The notes: generated by a model not told the origin, from the letters alone. 64,000 nt of DNA from Homarus americanus (GCF_018991925.1 NW_024742580.1:382164-446163); one strand, 5' to 3'. Positions 11,687-23,556 are shown, numbered from the stretch's first letter. Program-made: numbers and translations.

Positions 11687-11764
11687 CACATACATACATA
11701 CATACATACATACATACATACATACATACATACATACATACATACATACATACATCCATCCATC
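11687..11764. repeat. (CATA)n tetranucleotide
   Basis: CATA repeats ending in three CATC units. Confidence 0.98.
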
Positions 11765-11902
11765 TAGTCACGTTAACTCCACCTGCCCTCCTGAAACAGA
11801 CTCAGGTAACTCTTTTAATTAACACCTGTTCTTCATCTTATTTTTCTTCCTCTGGTTGTATGGTCGTATCCCTCTTCATCCTCGCCCTCTTTGTCCTAAA
11901 TC

Positions 11903-11904
<2 letters not shown>

Positions 11905-11976
<72 letters not shown>
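11905..11976. repeat. (CA)n microsatellite, about 36 copies
   Basis: Pure CA run. Confidence 0.99.
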
Positions 11977-11977
<1 letters not shown>

Positions 11978-12061
11978 CACATATTAATAGAATTCCAATA
12001 ACAGTTAGTAAAGCCTCTTCATCACCTGCCGGAAACTAATTAAGGTAGAAAGGAGAAAGCG

Positions 12062-12159
12062 GGTAGGTAGGTAGGTAGGTAGGTAGGTAGGTAGGTAGGT
12101 AGGTTAGGTTTGGTTAGGTTAGGTTAGGTTAGGTTAAGTTAGGTTAGGTTAGGTTAAGT
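12062..12159. repeat. (GTAG)n passing into (TTAGG)n telomere-like tract
   Basis: About ten GTAG units (12062-12103) run directly into GTTAG/TTAGG pentamers (12101-12159), with rare GTTTGG and GTTAA variants. Confidence 0.96.
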
Positions 12160-12236
12160 GTGATGAGAGAAAGAAAGAACGTTGTTAGAGATAATTAACT
12201 TAAATGTTTACACTCTCTTTCTCGTTCTTTGTTTGC

Positions 12237-12242
<6 letters not shown>

Positions 12243-12325
<83 letters not shown>
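12243..12325. repeat. (CT)n microsatellite, about 41 copies
   Basis: Pure CT run. Confidence 0.99.
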
Positions 12326-12328
<3 letters not shown>

Positions 12329-12548
12329 TTCAATCTCCCTCTACCATTTACAGTTTTTCGTTCCTCTCTCTCACTCCTATTGAGCTGTATGGAACCAGGT
12401 GTAAACACGGTGCTTCATTCTGCTTCACTGCAAAAATTATTATATCAACAACAGTGTGGCGTCAGCTGAAATATTATGTCATATATATAAATTTTTCACA
12501 TTTTTATTCGACTTTATATCCACATTTTTTTACCTATGTCAGAACATT

Positions 12549-12554
12549 TGTGTG

Positions 12555-12638
<84 letters not shown>
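12549..12638. repeat. (GT)n microsatellite, about 45 copies
   Basis: GT run with one CGTG interruption. Confidence 0.99.
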
Positions 12639-12640
<2 letters not shown>

Positions 12641-12928
12641 ACCATCAGAGATCTCCCTACGCTCTTCTCTCTGCAAAAGACTAATGTATCGAACCCTTAA
12701 TACAATCCCAGTACCATATGGAGCACTATGTTACATGACACACACATTTTGGACGGCTGCTGCAAAATGGTGTTCTCACAGTTTCCAATATATACTGCGG
12801 CTTCAGTGTCAATAAATATCAATAAATCTGCCGCTACCCATCGTTAAGTCTATATACTCCTGTTCTCTAACCGTAGCCTAACCGTGAACTCCTGTACAAA
12901 TAGCTTGCTTAGTGGTTTTGGTGGATTA

Positions 12929-12974
12929 TAACCTAACTTAACCTAATCTAACCGAACCTAACTTAACCTAATCT
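12929..12974. repeat. Degenerate AACCT telomere-like tract
   Basis: ACCTAACTTAACCTAATC-type decay of AACCT pentamers. Confidence 0.75.
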
Positions 12975-13372
12975 ATTTTTCTCACTCCATATGTGTTAAT
13001 TTCCTTCCTTCCTTCCCTACATTATCTTAGCCTATCTTCCTTATTCTATCTTATTTCTACTTCATGCCGTAAAAATCTCTCTATATTTCCTGAAAACACA
13101 AAAATATTTCTTACGTTTTTGAGAAATTGTCATTATATTTCTCTTGTTTATTAAGAATACAATTTCCATGTTAAATCGGCCTGTTATTTTTTTTTCTGTG
13201 TTTACTTTTCCTTTTCCTTTACAATTCGTAAAATATTGATCATTAAATCGTAAAATAAATTCTGTAGTAATGGTGCAATTTTTTTCCGGGGAAGAAATGT
13301 AGAATTTTTTCCCATGAGAACATAAAGAGAGTTAAAAGCATCATTGAAATATTATTATTGAGTGAGTGAGAG

Positions 13373-13375
<3 letters not shown>
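12975..13375. other. Unique AT-rich sequence
   Basis: Short TTCC run at about 13003-13017, nothing else. Confidence 0.45.

Positions 13376-13426
<51 letters not shown>
13376..13426. repeat. (GT)n microsatellite
   Basis: Pure GT run. Confidence 0.98.
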
Positions 13427-13427
<1 letters not shown>

Positions 13428-14498
13428 CTTTACTTCTTCAATAACATCAACCTTTCATCGCCATTAAACACCTCGTAAACATTGTACATATTTATGAGAA
13501 AAACATAATTCACACTAAATGTTATCCCACTTTTTCCCGAGAATTAGATAGCATATAATTATTATGTTATGTGTTTATTGAAATTAAATTGGTTGTATAA
13601 TTAATAAAGTGAAAAACATAAACACTGTGATCTATATAAACTTAATGTATGTTGATCATATACATTACCTTAGATGTTATTTATATAAACTATTTTTTTT
13701 TCTCAATATAAACTGCCCACAGTGTCGATTACCTGAGCCACACAGGTAGGTCTACTCACCTGATCTTGCCAAACAAAACAAACACTGTCAACAATTGCAC
13801 CCCGATGATATTTGTTGGTGTACGAACAAATTTCTGTGTGTTTGTTTTTTGTTATTGTTCTCTAGTCATCAAACCCACGAGATATTATTTTTATTTTTGT
13901 TTTCGAATTGTTGTTTCATATTAGTCTTGTTTGCTTTATTTATTTTTTATTTATTTTTTATTTTTTTTTGGGGTGAGAATACGAACGCTTCATCCACTAA
14001 CTCGTTATGTTCCTACTGTGTTCATCTCTCCTCCATCTCTCTTTCTGTATACGTATCCCAATCTCTCTCTAGTATTCTCCGTCTCCCTATTATCATCCCT
14101 ATCTCTCTTCTTTTCTTCTCTCTCTCTCTATCTCTTGTTTTCCCTCTTTCTCATTAACCTCAAACCACACCGTAAATTTCACCATTATCTGAGAGATATC
14201 AAAGAATTCCCACAATATCTTCCTCATCTTTAATACGGGCTTAAGACATACGATATCTCATCACGTGTTTAATGGCCTTTGTGTTCTTAAACTATTACCC
14301 GCATTGTCACCGTTGAATTTAATCTTTTTCCAAGCAATTCAGTCCTGGATTAGCAGATAACACTGTGGCAGCTTAAGGACAATCTAGAATGGCTGGATTG
14401 TAAATTGTGGTCCCAGAAAATGTTTAAGTACAGTGTATTTTTTCCATTCCTGTGGTGCTCTTAAGGGAATTGCGATATTACTTGTTTTCTTTTTCCTG
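13427..14498. other. Unique AT/pyrimidine-rich sequence, no gene seen
   Basis: T-rich at 13925-13970, CT-rich at 14020-14150. Includes a 28-bp segment (14341-14368) that recurs at 27273-27300 with two mismatches. Confidence 0.45.
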
Positions 14499-14556
14499 GT
14501 TTAGGTTAGGTTAGGTTAGGTTAGGTTAGGTTAGGTTAGGTTAGGTTAGGTTAGGT
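14499..14556. repeat. Interstitial (TTAGG)n tract, about 11 copies
   Basis: Perfect TTAGG pentamers: the arthropod telomere motif inside the contig. Confidence 0.95.
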
Positions 14557-14750
14557 GCTCTATATTATGACATATCATTAAGATAATATTAATGACTAAT
14601 GCTTCATATTTTATACTCATTCAGAATATTCAGACTCTGTTACTCCATCACTCACACCTCTGGGAATTACTTTCTTTTTATAAATTTCAATTATTATTCA
14701 AGTATTGGTTCCGAAGTTCAACGTGAAAACAACACTGGTTTTTATGTTCA

Positions 14751-14801
14751 CAGATAGACAGACAGACAGAGAGACAGACAGACAGACAGACAGACAGGCA
14801 G
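14751..14801. repeat. (GACA)n tetranucleotide
   Basis: AGACAGACAGAC run with single-base variants. Confidence 0.95.
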
Positions 14802-14814
14802 AGTTCTTATATGA

Positions 14815-15150
14815 CACCCCCTTCCCCAGATACTCTCCCTGATATAGCACCCCTCCCACCCTGATATTGCCCTTGATAAAAAACTCTCCCCTTAATATTG
14901 TCCCTGATATAACCTCTCCCCCTGATACTGCCCCTTATACTGCCCCTGATATAACTTCTCGACAAGATACTGCCCCTGATATAACACCCCTCCCCCTGAT
15001 ACTGCCCCTGATATAACACCTCTCCCCCAGAAACTGCCCCTGATATAACACCCCTCCCTCAGAAACTGCCCCTAATATAACACCCCTCCTCCCCTGATAC
15101 TACCCCTGATATAACACCCCTCCCCCTGATACTGCCCCTGATATGACTGA
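14815..15150. repeat. 31-33 bp minisatellite
   Basis: Repeated CTGATACTGCCCCTGATATA plus ACACCCCTCCCC, units slightly variable in length. Gly/Arg/Tyr-rich minus-strand frame is a by-product. Confidence 0.93.
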
Positions 15151-17154
15151 CCCCTGATACTCACTCTAAAGGGGACAACAATTTACAAAACATTCGTCAG
15201 TTTTGTCATAGTAAATTTATTCTCGCCCCAGTTTGTCTATTACAGCTAAATTCTTTTTTTTTAGAAATTGTTGCAGAGGAAATATTTTTTAAAAGTATTT
15301 GTCAGTTGCTGTGGTGTAGATGTCTTACCTAAAAGTTTATGAAAGTATTATATATATTTTTGGCAACGGTGACGTATATTGGAGCAGTTGTTTAGTGCAG
15401 TGTAACAGTGGTGTAGTAAAGTGTAACAAGATTGTAGTGCACTGGAGCTGGGATTTAGTACATGGTAGTATTGGTGTGGTACATTGTAACAGTGATGCAG
15501 TACAGTGTGTATTGTCCTGATCGCTGGATAATTGACGTGGCGATATATGACTCAGATGAGTGAACCATTAAAATCTAACCCACTCACCCACACGTCAAGC
15601 GCTCCCCCTCCTCCCACCCACCCCCCCTCCTCCTCCTCAGCTGCCATGAGAACTACATGAATATTACTCGTACAAAGAATTAAAAAGAACTAGTAAACAC
15701 CTAAACGGGAAAAAAAGTGGAAGCTTAGTCCATTTCGTATCCATAAGTTACAACACAGGAGAGTTTTGAATAGTTCCCTTCTATATAAGCATTCACAATA
15801 TACGGATTTTTTTCCCCAGGTGGATGAAGGAATCGTACAGTACCTCCTGATACTTGGTGTTAAAGGGAAAAATAATATTATTACTTTATATACTTGATCT
15901 TTAAGGCTCATTTGCATAAACACCTTTTGAAGTAGCAGTCATGAATATGTAGATTACTATTAGCTAAGCATAAGCGCCCGACCAGCCACCCACTGTACGT
16001 ATGACTACTGTACGTATTTCCATTACTAACTGACACGCTGGAACAGAAATTCTAAAATGTGAAGAATTTTAGAATTTTTGGTGTAATTCTTGTGTATAAA
16101 AGACCACCAGATTAATATACCTCACACCTACCCAAAAGTTAGACACTGGAACTTCAGGATATCTTAGGAACACTGGAACTTCAGGACATCATTAGATACA
16201 GTGTTTAGGAGCATTAAATAAGTGGCAGTAAAGTTGACCACTATACAGTACAGTTAGCTGCAGTAGGGAGGCCAACCCAACTTACTGGAAGACTCACAGG
16301 TATCCAGAGCTCACGGTACGGCCCAAACTCTTGCTAAACTAACACATATAAAGGGTTAAACTCTCGTAACACAAGACCTGAGTCACCGTCTCTCTTATGA
16401 CACGTCCTTGTGATACACGTTAACGCCACTGTGGACCTTAATGGGTATTTTGTTATGTTTAAATAGACATTATCTCAATAGTAAATCATAATATGAACTT
16501 TGCATTATTGTCTTAACAGGAACTAAATTGTTGGATATTTTGTATTGTCGTTTAATAAGAATCATCTCGACTGTGAATCAAAATAACGAAAAACGACAAA
16601 TAGGATTCATATTATTCCTAAACATTAGCCTGAATGAACCTTATTGAAAGAGGCTAATGAGATAATTCAGTCAGGTCAATAAAGACAGATGTTTAGTACA
16701 GATGACCCAGGATGGTAAGGGATGGGTGTACGGGATAAGTCTCTAAGGGTCAGTGTATTTGGACCCGACAAGGAAGATATCCCTCAGAGCCTCAGACCGT
16801 CATTTCCATAACCTAAAAATCATTGAGTCAGAACATTAGCGTTTGGTGGAATTTTTTCTAGTGTTGAGTGAGAATCAAAATGCCAAGCCATAAAAGATAA
16901 TGAAGATAGAAGCAGAGGAGGAATGTGATGATATAGTCTTACACCTTTTGGGGGTAGTAGTTTTTCCTCCCTTCTATTATACTTTTTCTCTCTTTTATTA
17001 ACACGATGAGGTGGAGTAGACGAAATGAGGTATACTGGACCCTGATAAAGTGAGGCACAAAGTGAGAGAAACGACAATAGTTTGATACGTTAAGTCAGTT
17101 CAGATGACGAGTACGGTGACGACCCGCTGTGGTGAACGATATGCATTAAAAGAG
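15151..17154. other. About 2 kb of mostly unique sequence, no gene seen
   Basis: Weak GTGTAACAGTGGTGTAGTA-like repeats at 15395-15505, a CCT-rich patch at 15605-15640, and a two-copy ACACTGGAACTTCAGGA(T/C)ATC repeat at 16143-16190. No splice-linked coding signal found. Confidence 0.45.
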
Positions 17155-17164
17155 ACACACACAT

Positions 17165-17226
<62 letters not shown>
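17155..17226. repeat. (CA)n microsatellite
   Basis: CA run, partner in inverted orientation of the GT run 28 bp downstream. Confidence 0.98.
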
Positions 17227-17229
<3 letters not shown>

Positions 17230-17253
17230 TCTATCTGTTGTTATTATATATAA

Positions 17254-17254
17254 A

Positions 17255-17287
<33 letters not shown>

Positions 17288-17325
17288 GTGTGTGTGTGTG
17301 TGCATGTGTGTATGTGTGTGTGTGT
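17254..17325. repeat. (GT)n microsatellite
   Basis: GT run with CG, CA and TA interruptions; can pair with 17155-17226. Confidence 0.98.
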
Positions 17326-17435
17326 AACTATAATACAGTATTAGAAGAGCATTTTCCCCGAATCTGAATATTACAGAAGGCCCAGTCCAGGGTTCGAACC
17401 CCCATAACGAAGCACACCATTCCGAGGTAATAATC

Positions 17436-17502
17436 GAGGTTGGTGGTATAGTGGTTATTGCCTCGAATTGGCTTTCCCAGATACGTTGCTTCGAATCCTG
17501 GA
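17436..17502 (+). other. tRNA-like sequence, probable SINE head or tRNA relic
   Basis: Perfect Pol III box A (TGGTATAGTGG, 17444-17454) and near-consensus box B (GCTTCGAATCC, 17488-17498) 33 bp apart, with no proper acceptor pairing. A second, palindromic box-B-like motif, GGGTTCGAACCC, lies at 17390-17401. Best read as tRNA-derived, non-functional. Confidence 0.5.
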
Positions 17503-17597
17503 TGGCGTGTTGTGTAGTATTAATATTCATAGTTTCTTTTGACAGGGAAAAAATTTAGTTTCATGGTAAAAAAATAGTGAACATAGCAAAAAAAATA

Positions 17598-17668
17598 ACA
17601 CGACACGACACGACACGACACGACACGACACGACACGACACAGCACGACACGACACGACACAACACAA
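17598..17668. repeat. (ACACG)n pentanucleotide
   Basis: CGACA pentamers passing into ACAAC at the edge of the inverted element that follows. Confidence 0.96.
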
Positions 17669-17669
17669 C

Positions 17670-17918
17670 ACAACACCCCACAACACAACACAACACTCTC
17701 TGAGCAACACAAAACAGCACAACACGAAACAAGTGTCACCTAACACAGTAAATATCGTAGCTTTAAGTGGTAATAAAAAGAGTTCTTTATCTCGGCTCCA
17801 TTACCCTCTAAATCACTACTTACTTATTCACGAACGAGAAAACTGTTGTTAATGACACAACTCTGGTGAAAAATTATACCCGATAAAATGTGACGAAAAA
17901 TGTGGGTTTATACGTGGG

Positions 17919-17980
<62 letters not shown>

Positions 17981-17983
17981 GGG
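17670..17983 (-). mobile_element. Microsatellite-bordered dispersed element, copy 1
   Basis: Reverse complement of 26428-26702. A core of about 190 bp (about 17731-17921) differs from the other copy by one base; the (ACAAC)n-type flank is more variable. In both copies the core is bordered by an ACAAC tract on one side and a GA tract (here 17921-17983) on the other. No terminal inverted repeats or coding capacity. The strand is chosen arbitrarily so that copy 2 is plus. Confidence 0.85.
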
Positions 17984-18007
17984 TTGTTCCCTGATCTTAT
18001 TGTGGTG

Positions 18008-18076
18008 TGGGTGAAGTCGTGGTGGTGGTGATGGTGGTGATGGTGGTGTTGATGGTGGTGTTGGTGGTGTTAGTGG
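18008..18076. repeat. GGT/GAT triplet minisatellite
   Basis: GGTGGTGAT-type units. Confidence 0.9.
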
Positions 18077-18187
18077 TGACAATATGGTTCAGACACTTTA
18101 AACAGTCTACCGTATTTTCAAGTGGTTAATAAAGTTCAAATTTCTCTTCCACTTATACCTATTTCACGCCATTAAGCCAGTTTTTAC

Positions 18188-18642
18188 GTCACTAGTCTTT
18201 ACCTCACCGGCTCAGTCTTTACCTCACTAGTCTTTTGGTCTTTACCTCACCAGTCTTTACCTCACTAGTCTTTACCTCACCTCTTTATACCTCACACTCT
18301 TTACCTCACCAGGTCTTTACCTCACCAGTCTTTACCTCACCAGTCTTTACCTCACCAGTCTTTACCTCACCAGTCTTTACCTCACCAGTCTTTACCTCAC
18401 TAGTCTTTACCTCACCAGTCTTTACCTCACCAGTCTTTACCTCACTAGTTTTTACCTCACTAGTCTTTATCTCACTAGTCTTTACCTCACTAGTCTTTAC
18501 CTCACTAGTCTTTACCTCACCGGTCTTTACCTCACTCAGTCTTTACCTCACCAGTCTTTACCTCACTCAGTCTTTACCTCACCAGTCTTTACCTCACCTG
18601 TCTTTACCTCACCAGTCTTTACCTCACCGGTCTTTACCTCAC
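18188..18642. repeat. 15-bp minisatellite, about 29 copies
   Basis: Unit CAGTCTTTACCTCAC with C/T variants. The period is a multiple of three, so a 144-codon plus-strand frame of VFTSP repeats stays open; not a gene. Confidence 0.97.
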
Positions 18643-18754
18643 TACAGGGGGCTGGGGGGTAAGAGGTGAGAGATGGTTCACAATGTCAAATATCTGAGGA
18701 GATTTTTTATGAGGGAGAAGAAATGATGTAGAGACCCCGAGTGACCCCGAGGCG

Positions 18755-18930
18755 GGTGAGGATGTGAGGCAGGCTGAGGAGTATGAGGCAGGCAGGCTAT
18801 GTATGAGGGGGAGTATGAGGCAGGCTATGAGGGGGAGTATAAGGCAGGTTATGAGGGGGAGTGTAAGGCGGGTTTTCTCACTCAAGGGGTTAAATCCTCG
18901 TATTTAAAGGGTTAAATCCTCGTACTCAAG
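18755..18930. repeat. 24-bp and 22-bp short minisatellites
   Basis: GAGGCAGGCTATGAGGGGGAG-like units (18755-18865), then GGGGTTAAATCCTCGTA repeats (18875-18935). Confidence 0.8.
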
Positions 18931-18935
18931 GGGTT

Positions 18936-19413
18936 AAATAAGTCAAATAAAAAAAACTCCCCAGTAGCATAACATAAATACATACGTAAATAAACGAGAG
19001 AAACGTATAGACGAAATAAAACAAAAGAGTAATACGTCAACTTGAGCCGCCATTATCATTTCGTTTATACAAGAGTAATGCCGTCTCCTGTTATCGTTTG
19101 TTCCACGTAAGTTATTCCCTTCCTACCTTAATTAAAATTTCCAACCTGTATTTCCATTACTATTTGTCTCTCTTAAGTGTTGTCATTTGTTCTCTCAGCG
19201 TTCTTATTGGTTACTCTGTTTATGTACTTTCCTGTCAGTGCCACCACGTTTGTCACCCCTACTGTCGACAAATTTCAGGGTTCAATATTGTTGGAACTGT
19301 TTTGTTGTTGGGTAAATAAATGCCTTGAGAGTATTGATAGTGATGATATTGATAATAGTGATAATAGTGTTTCTCTTGATGATGTAGTGTTATGTATGTT
19401 GCCTCCTGTGGCA
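18936..19413. other. Unique sequence, no gene seen
   Basis: No feature recognised. Short GAT/ATA repeats near 19330-19380. Confidence 0.4.
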
Positions 19414-19625
19414 CTGTTGTTGGCACTATGATCGATGACCTCACTGTTGGCACTATGATCGATGACCTCACTGCTGGCACTATGATCGATGACCTCACTG
19501 TTGGCACTATGATCGATGACCTCACTACTAGCACTAATTGATCACCTCACTGCTGGCATTATAGTTAACCACCTCATTGTTGGCACTATGATAGACCACT
19601 TCACTGTTGGCACTATGGTCAACTA
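19414..19625. repeat. 27-bp minisatellite
   Basis: Motif TTGGCACTATGATCGATGAC, then CTCACTG, about 7-8 copies, with later ones diverged. Confidence 0.93.
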
Positions 19626-19769
19626 GTAGTTAAGTGGTGTACTGTACCCTACTCAGATGCCTTATGATTGCTCCTCCCGCCCATTAGATTGCAATAAGGG
19701 GAGAGAAGGCGTTTAGAGGTGAGCTATAAGAGGAAAAATGTAGAAAATGTTCTTGTTTTGAGGTATTTC

Positions 19770-19786
19770 TGTGTGTGTGTGTGTGT

Positions 19787-19847
<61 letters not shown>

Positions 19848-19866
19848 TGTGTGTGTGTGTGTGTGT
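19770..19866. repeat. (GT)n microsatellite, about 48 copies
   Basis: GT run with two ATG interruptions. Confidence 0.99.
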
Positions 19867-20147
19867 ATTAGTATGCATGTTTGTTTATGTATTTTGGCAG
19901 TGTGCTCGGCTCGGCTACGTTGCGTATCGTTCTTTCGTGTCCTGGGCTGGTCTATAGGATATGTTGACTGTGTTTTTCATGTCAGAAGGGAAAGGTTGTT
20001 ACCAGCGAACTAAATTTAACTCCAATATAGATAAAAGATAAGTTAGGTAATTTTAGGTTAGGTGAAATACGTAATGACATCTGTATAGTTACGTAAACAC
20101 ACAAACCCACAACGAAGTGATTAGATTGCACAAACAACTCTGCTGTT

Positions 20148-20212
20148 CCTTAAGGATGCGAACCCACACAGCTCTGATGACAGGCGAGGAGGATACAGTA
20201 CCAACTATATCA
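20148..20212 (-). other. tRNA-Asp-like sequence, probable SINE head
   Basis: On the minus strand: A-box-like TAGTTGGTACTG (complement of 20196-20207), then CGCCTGTCA resembling the anticodon arm of tRNA-Asp(GUC), then B box GGGTTCGCATCC (complement of 20154-20165). Acceptor pairing is lost, so not a functional tRNA. Confidence 0.5.
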
Positions 20213-20569
20213 TATTAGGGTTTAATTAACTTGGAGCTGTTTGTGACACAGTCGATAGTCGCCTCACTGGTGCAATGTTAATAATGGTATTTGTGTACAG
20301 TTGTTTTAGATGGACTTACTTTTTATATATCTGTCTGTCTGCCGCCCAGGAAGTCTTAAGAGAAGGACACATTGTAGGCTACCGTGAATAGATGATGCAC
20401 TGTAGTCGTGGTGCAGGACGTGTTACAGGCAGCGCACCACTCAGGTCTCTATTGAACCTACGAGATGGTGTGATGTGTTTTCTGCCTGTCGATACTTCCA
20501 TGGTCGGTGATTCCTTTAAGTCCCACCAGTCATCCTCCATCTTGTTATTTCCAGTCCCAGAACACGATA
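20213..20569. other. Unique sequence, no gene seen
   Basis: Short open frames on both strands at 20379-20631 show no recognisable domain. Confidence 0.35.
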
Positions 20570-20880
20570 TTATTTGTAATATTCCCATCAATTATGTCAT
20601 GTTCCCATCATTTATGTCAAGTTCCCATTAATTATACCATGTTCCCATCAATTATGTCATGTTCCCATCATTTATGTCATGTTCCCATCAATTATGCCAT
20701 GTTCTCCTCAATTATGTCATGTTCCCATCATTTATGTCAAGTTCCCATTAATTATACCATGTTCCCATCAATTATGTCATGTTCCCATCAATTATGCCAT
20801 GTTCCCATCAATTATGCCATGTTCTCCTCAATTATGTCATGTTCCCCTCAATTATGTCATGTTTCCATCATTTATGTCTT
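20570..20880. repeat. 20-bp minisatellite, about 15 copies
   Basis: Unit GTTCCCATCAATTATGTCAT with T/C and insertion variants; two-unit sub-patterns recur. Confidence 0.96.
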
Positions 20881-21224
20881 CATTATTCACTATACTCCCG
20901 CGAGCTTTCAGTACTCAGACCCCCCACAATGACGACCTTACAGTATTCATCTTACACTCTCAATAAACCTCAGTTATATATCACCAAAGACCAACACTTC
21001 TTATAACGCCAGTCTCTCCCCCTCCTCACTATAATGCCTTGCCTCATCTTGTGTTTATTTCCGCTGAGGGAGAGACACCGTGACGCCTCATCTTGTACTG
21101 CGGTGCTCAGGAGGGCCCAGCTTCCACCGGCTACTGTATTACCATAAATGAGTTAGTGGTGTGGCACATCTTCATCCAGGAGCCAATTAATGTACTCGGT
21201 CTGGGGAGTGTTCTGCCCTGTGAC

Positions 21225-21226
<2 letters not shown>
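20881..21226. other. Unique sequence, no gene seen
   Basis: Moderate GC content and low repeat content; no convincing frame. Confidence 0.35.

Positions 21227-21274
<48 letters not shown>
21227..21274. repeat. (GA)n followed by a G9 run
   Basis: GA microsatellite ending in nine G residues. Confidence 0.97.
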
Positions 21275-21989
21275 AGATGTCAATGTCACATAGACACTCG
21301 CTACATTTTTTTCCATCCCATAGTTCACCAGATTGTTATGATAGTTGTCTGAGTGGAGTCTTGTGTTACCGTGGCAGCCGACCCTCAGATCTCCCTCCCT
21401 CTTATAACTTCTCCCGGAGTTGACAGTTCACAGTATATAAGCTCAGTATATTATTGATGGTCACAAGTCGTGGATTCAGCAACAATATCAACATGTTTAG
21501 ATTTTAGATATTTTAACATTCATGAAACAATATATACCCGTATAATCGTATCATATTGGTGTTGGAAGTTAGTATAAGGAAGGTAACAAGAATTATGAAA
21601 TGTTTGTAAGAAATATTTAAGGTGAATATTTATGTTAATTACTTTATTGTGTCAGAAAACAATTAAGTGACGTTAATGAAGTAATTAGTGGTTATTGTGG
21701 ATTGAAATAAGAGTCATTTATCTCACTTGATCTACAGATATAAATTGTCATGATTTTTTTCTGTTTATTTTCATCTGTTAAGACGAATCGTTGAAGCTCG
21801 CGACTCACTGAGAAGAAACATTACATGATATTTTAATTATTTTTTTTTTACGCTTTACAGAACAAGTAAAGGTTCATTGTTAGTATTTTCTTACCTTACA
21901 AGATATATTACTTGAGCAAATTTCTTTACTCATTTTTTCTTTATCGTCCGACTCGTCAGAAAAGAATCGATTTTACAAGAAAAAAAATC
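21275..21989. other. Unique AT-rich sequence, no gene seen
   Basis: Nothing recognised. Confidence 0.4.
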
Positions 21990-22145
21990 ATTGTCGGGAC
22001 TCGAACCCAAAACATCACGGAACCGAATCCCAGGCGATAAAGGTTTAACAGACACCTTTAACCTGTGGTACAAATTTTATCATCTCGTAACTAAGAGATA
22101 ATCGCCTGGACTCTCAACTCTCTTGGGTTCGATTCCCGGTGAGGG
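21990..22145. other. Inverted pair of tRNA-like 3' halves (SINE relics)
   Basis: The left arm (about 21990-22040) carries a minus-strand B box, GGGTTCGAGTCCC. The right arm (about 22098-22145) carries a plus-strand B box, GGGTTCGATTCCC. The arms are imperfect reverse complements of one another, sharing CGAACCCAA and CCAGGCGAT, so the segment could fold into a long hairpin. Confidence 0.55.
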
Positions 22146-22359
22146 GTTGTTATATTTACACTAATATACGTCTGTTTGTTTAAATTATTAATCCACCATC
22201 ATGTTCGCTTATAGTTACCGGCACAACTCCTTTACCGCACAGTGGGAAAAGTTTTAGCCGACAATTGAGGAGAATTTCACACACGATTTAATATAACCCA
22301 TAGTTAATAGAGACTCTCCACTGTACTACGACTGAGTATTGTGAATAAATAGAACACTA
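22146..22359. other. Unique AT-rich sequence
   Basis: Nothing recognised. Confidence 0.4.
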
Positions 22360-22421
22360 AATAATTAAATAAATAAATGAATGAATGAATGAATGAATGA
22401 ATGAATGAATGAATGAATGAA
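22360..22421. repeat. (AAAT)n/(AATG)n tetranucleotides
   Basis: Short AAAT run followed by about twelve AATG units. Confidence 0.96.
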
Positions 22422-23393
22422 TTAAGTATATATATAAACACACATACAGAGAAAAACGGCAGCTATTTCCCCCACTACACGACCCACTACAACCTCTTCC
22501 ATCATAGGTTTACAATGCCATATTTCAGTTGATACGCCACGCAGCTATTAACCTGAGTGCCTTCAACCTCTCCCAAGACCAGAAGTAATATATCCATGTT
22601 AGCTATGAGTCTTTATATACCTGAGTCTTTTTCTTTGTTGCCTTGAACCTTTTATCAAACTTTCCTGAGGTTTTGTGTTGATATAAACGCAAATTAAGGT
22701 TCAGCAAGAATACGATAATTTGAGAATATGGAGACGGATGAATTAATTTATATAAAAATCAGAAGAAAAACGATTAATGGCAAAACAACTCATGGGTGAC
22801 GAAATAACACAATGGTCCATAATGTTGCGTTTCGTGTCAGGTAATCTAGGGTTAATTATCTTACCTGTATAGTATTTTAATTAGGATATAACTGAGAGGA
22901 GAATAGAATACCTGAGGGTGTGCTTCTTTTAGTCCATATCACCTGAATCTTTGCTTATTATGATATTAATCTTGATAAACTTTCTAGAATTGGTTGAGGT
23001 ACTCGACCCAAAATGCCTGACCTGAGTTTTAATAGTCACTGGGAGAAATTCTCTTACAAAAGTTGGTTTTACTTTCACTCCCAGATTCGGTGAGTCTTCA
23101 ATAACAGACACTGAACGCCACACAAACAAAGATATAAACAAACATTTATCACCTCGAAAATTGTTATTGATTTTTGTTTTATCTTCGTTTCTTTAAAAAT
23201 TGTAGTTAGTTAAAAATATAATAGACATTTGTTTTACGTTATTATAAGCGTAAGAGAGGTTTACTTATAACACGACTGGCTCACACCTGCTACGTCTTTT
23301 GTTCGATTCTGAGTCGTATGGGATTCGTGTGTAGTTCAAGTGTTAAAACTATGAACTTATTCCAAGCTTTTAATATGTACTCCAGTTTCCTTC
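22422..23393. other. Unique AT-rich sequence; short tRNA-like hairpin near 23273-23318
   Basis: No gene. ACGACT near 23273 and AGTCGT near 23315 are perfect complements around a B-box-like TGTTCGATTC, resembling a tRNA with most of its body missing. Confidence 0.35.
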
Positions 23394-23437
<44 letters not shown>

Positions 23438-23438
23438 C
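23394..23438. repeat. (GT)n then (GA)n compound microsatellite
   Basis: GT run joined directly to a GA run. Confidence 0.98.
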
Positions 23439-23555
23439 ATTTTACGACACTGTACGACATATCACAACCATTCCAGAGACGACAATATCAGCCAATTAGA
23501 AAAATTCCTCGTCTTATGTCTTGTTGTCCTGAGAGAATTATTGTCTTGATATATA

Positions 23556-23556
<1 letters not shown>

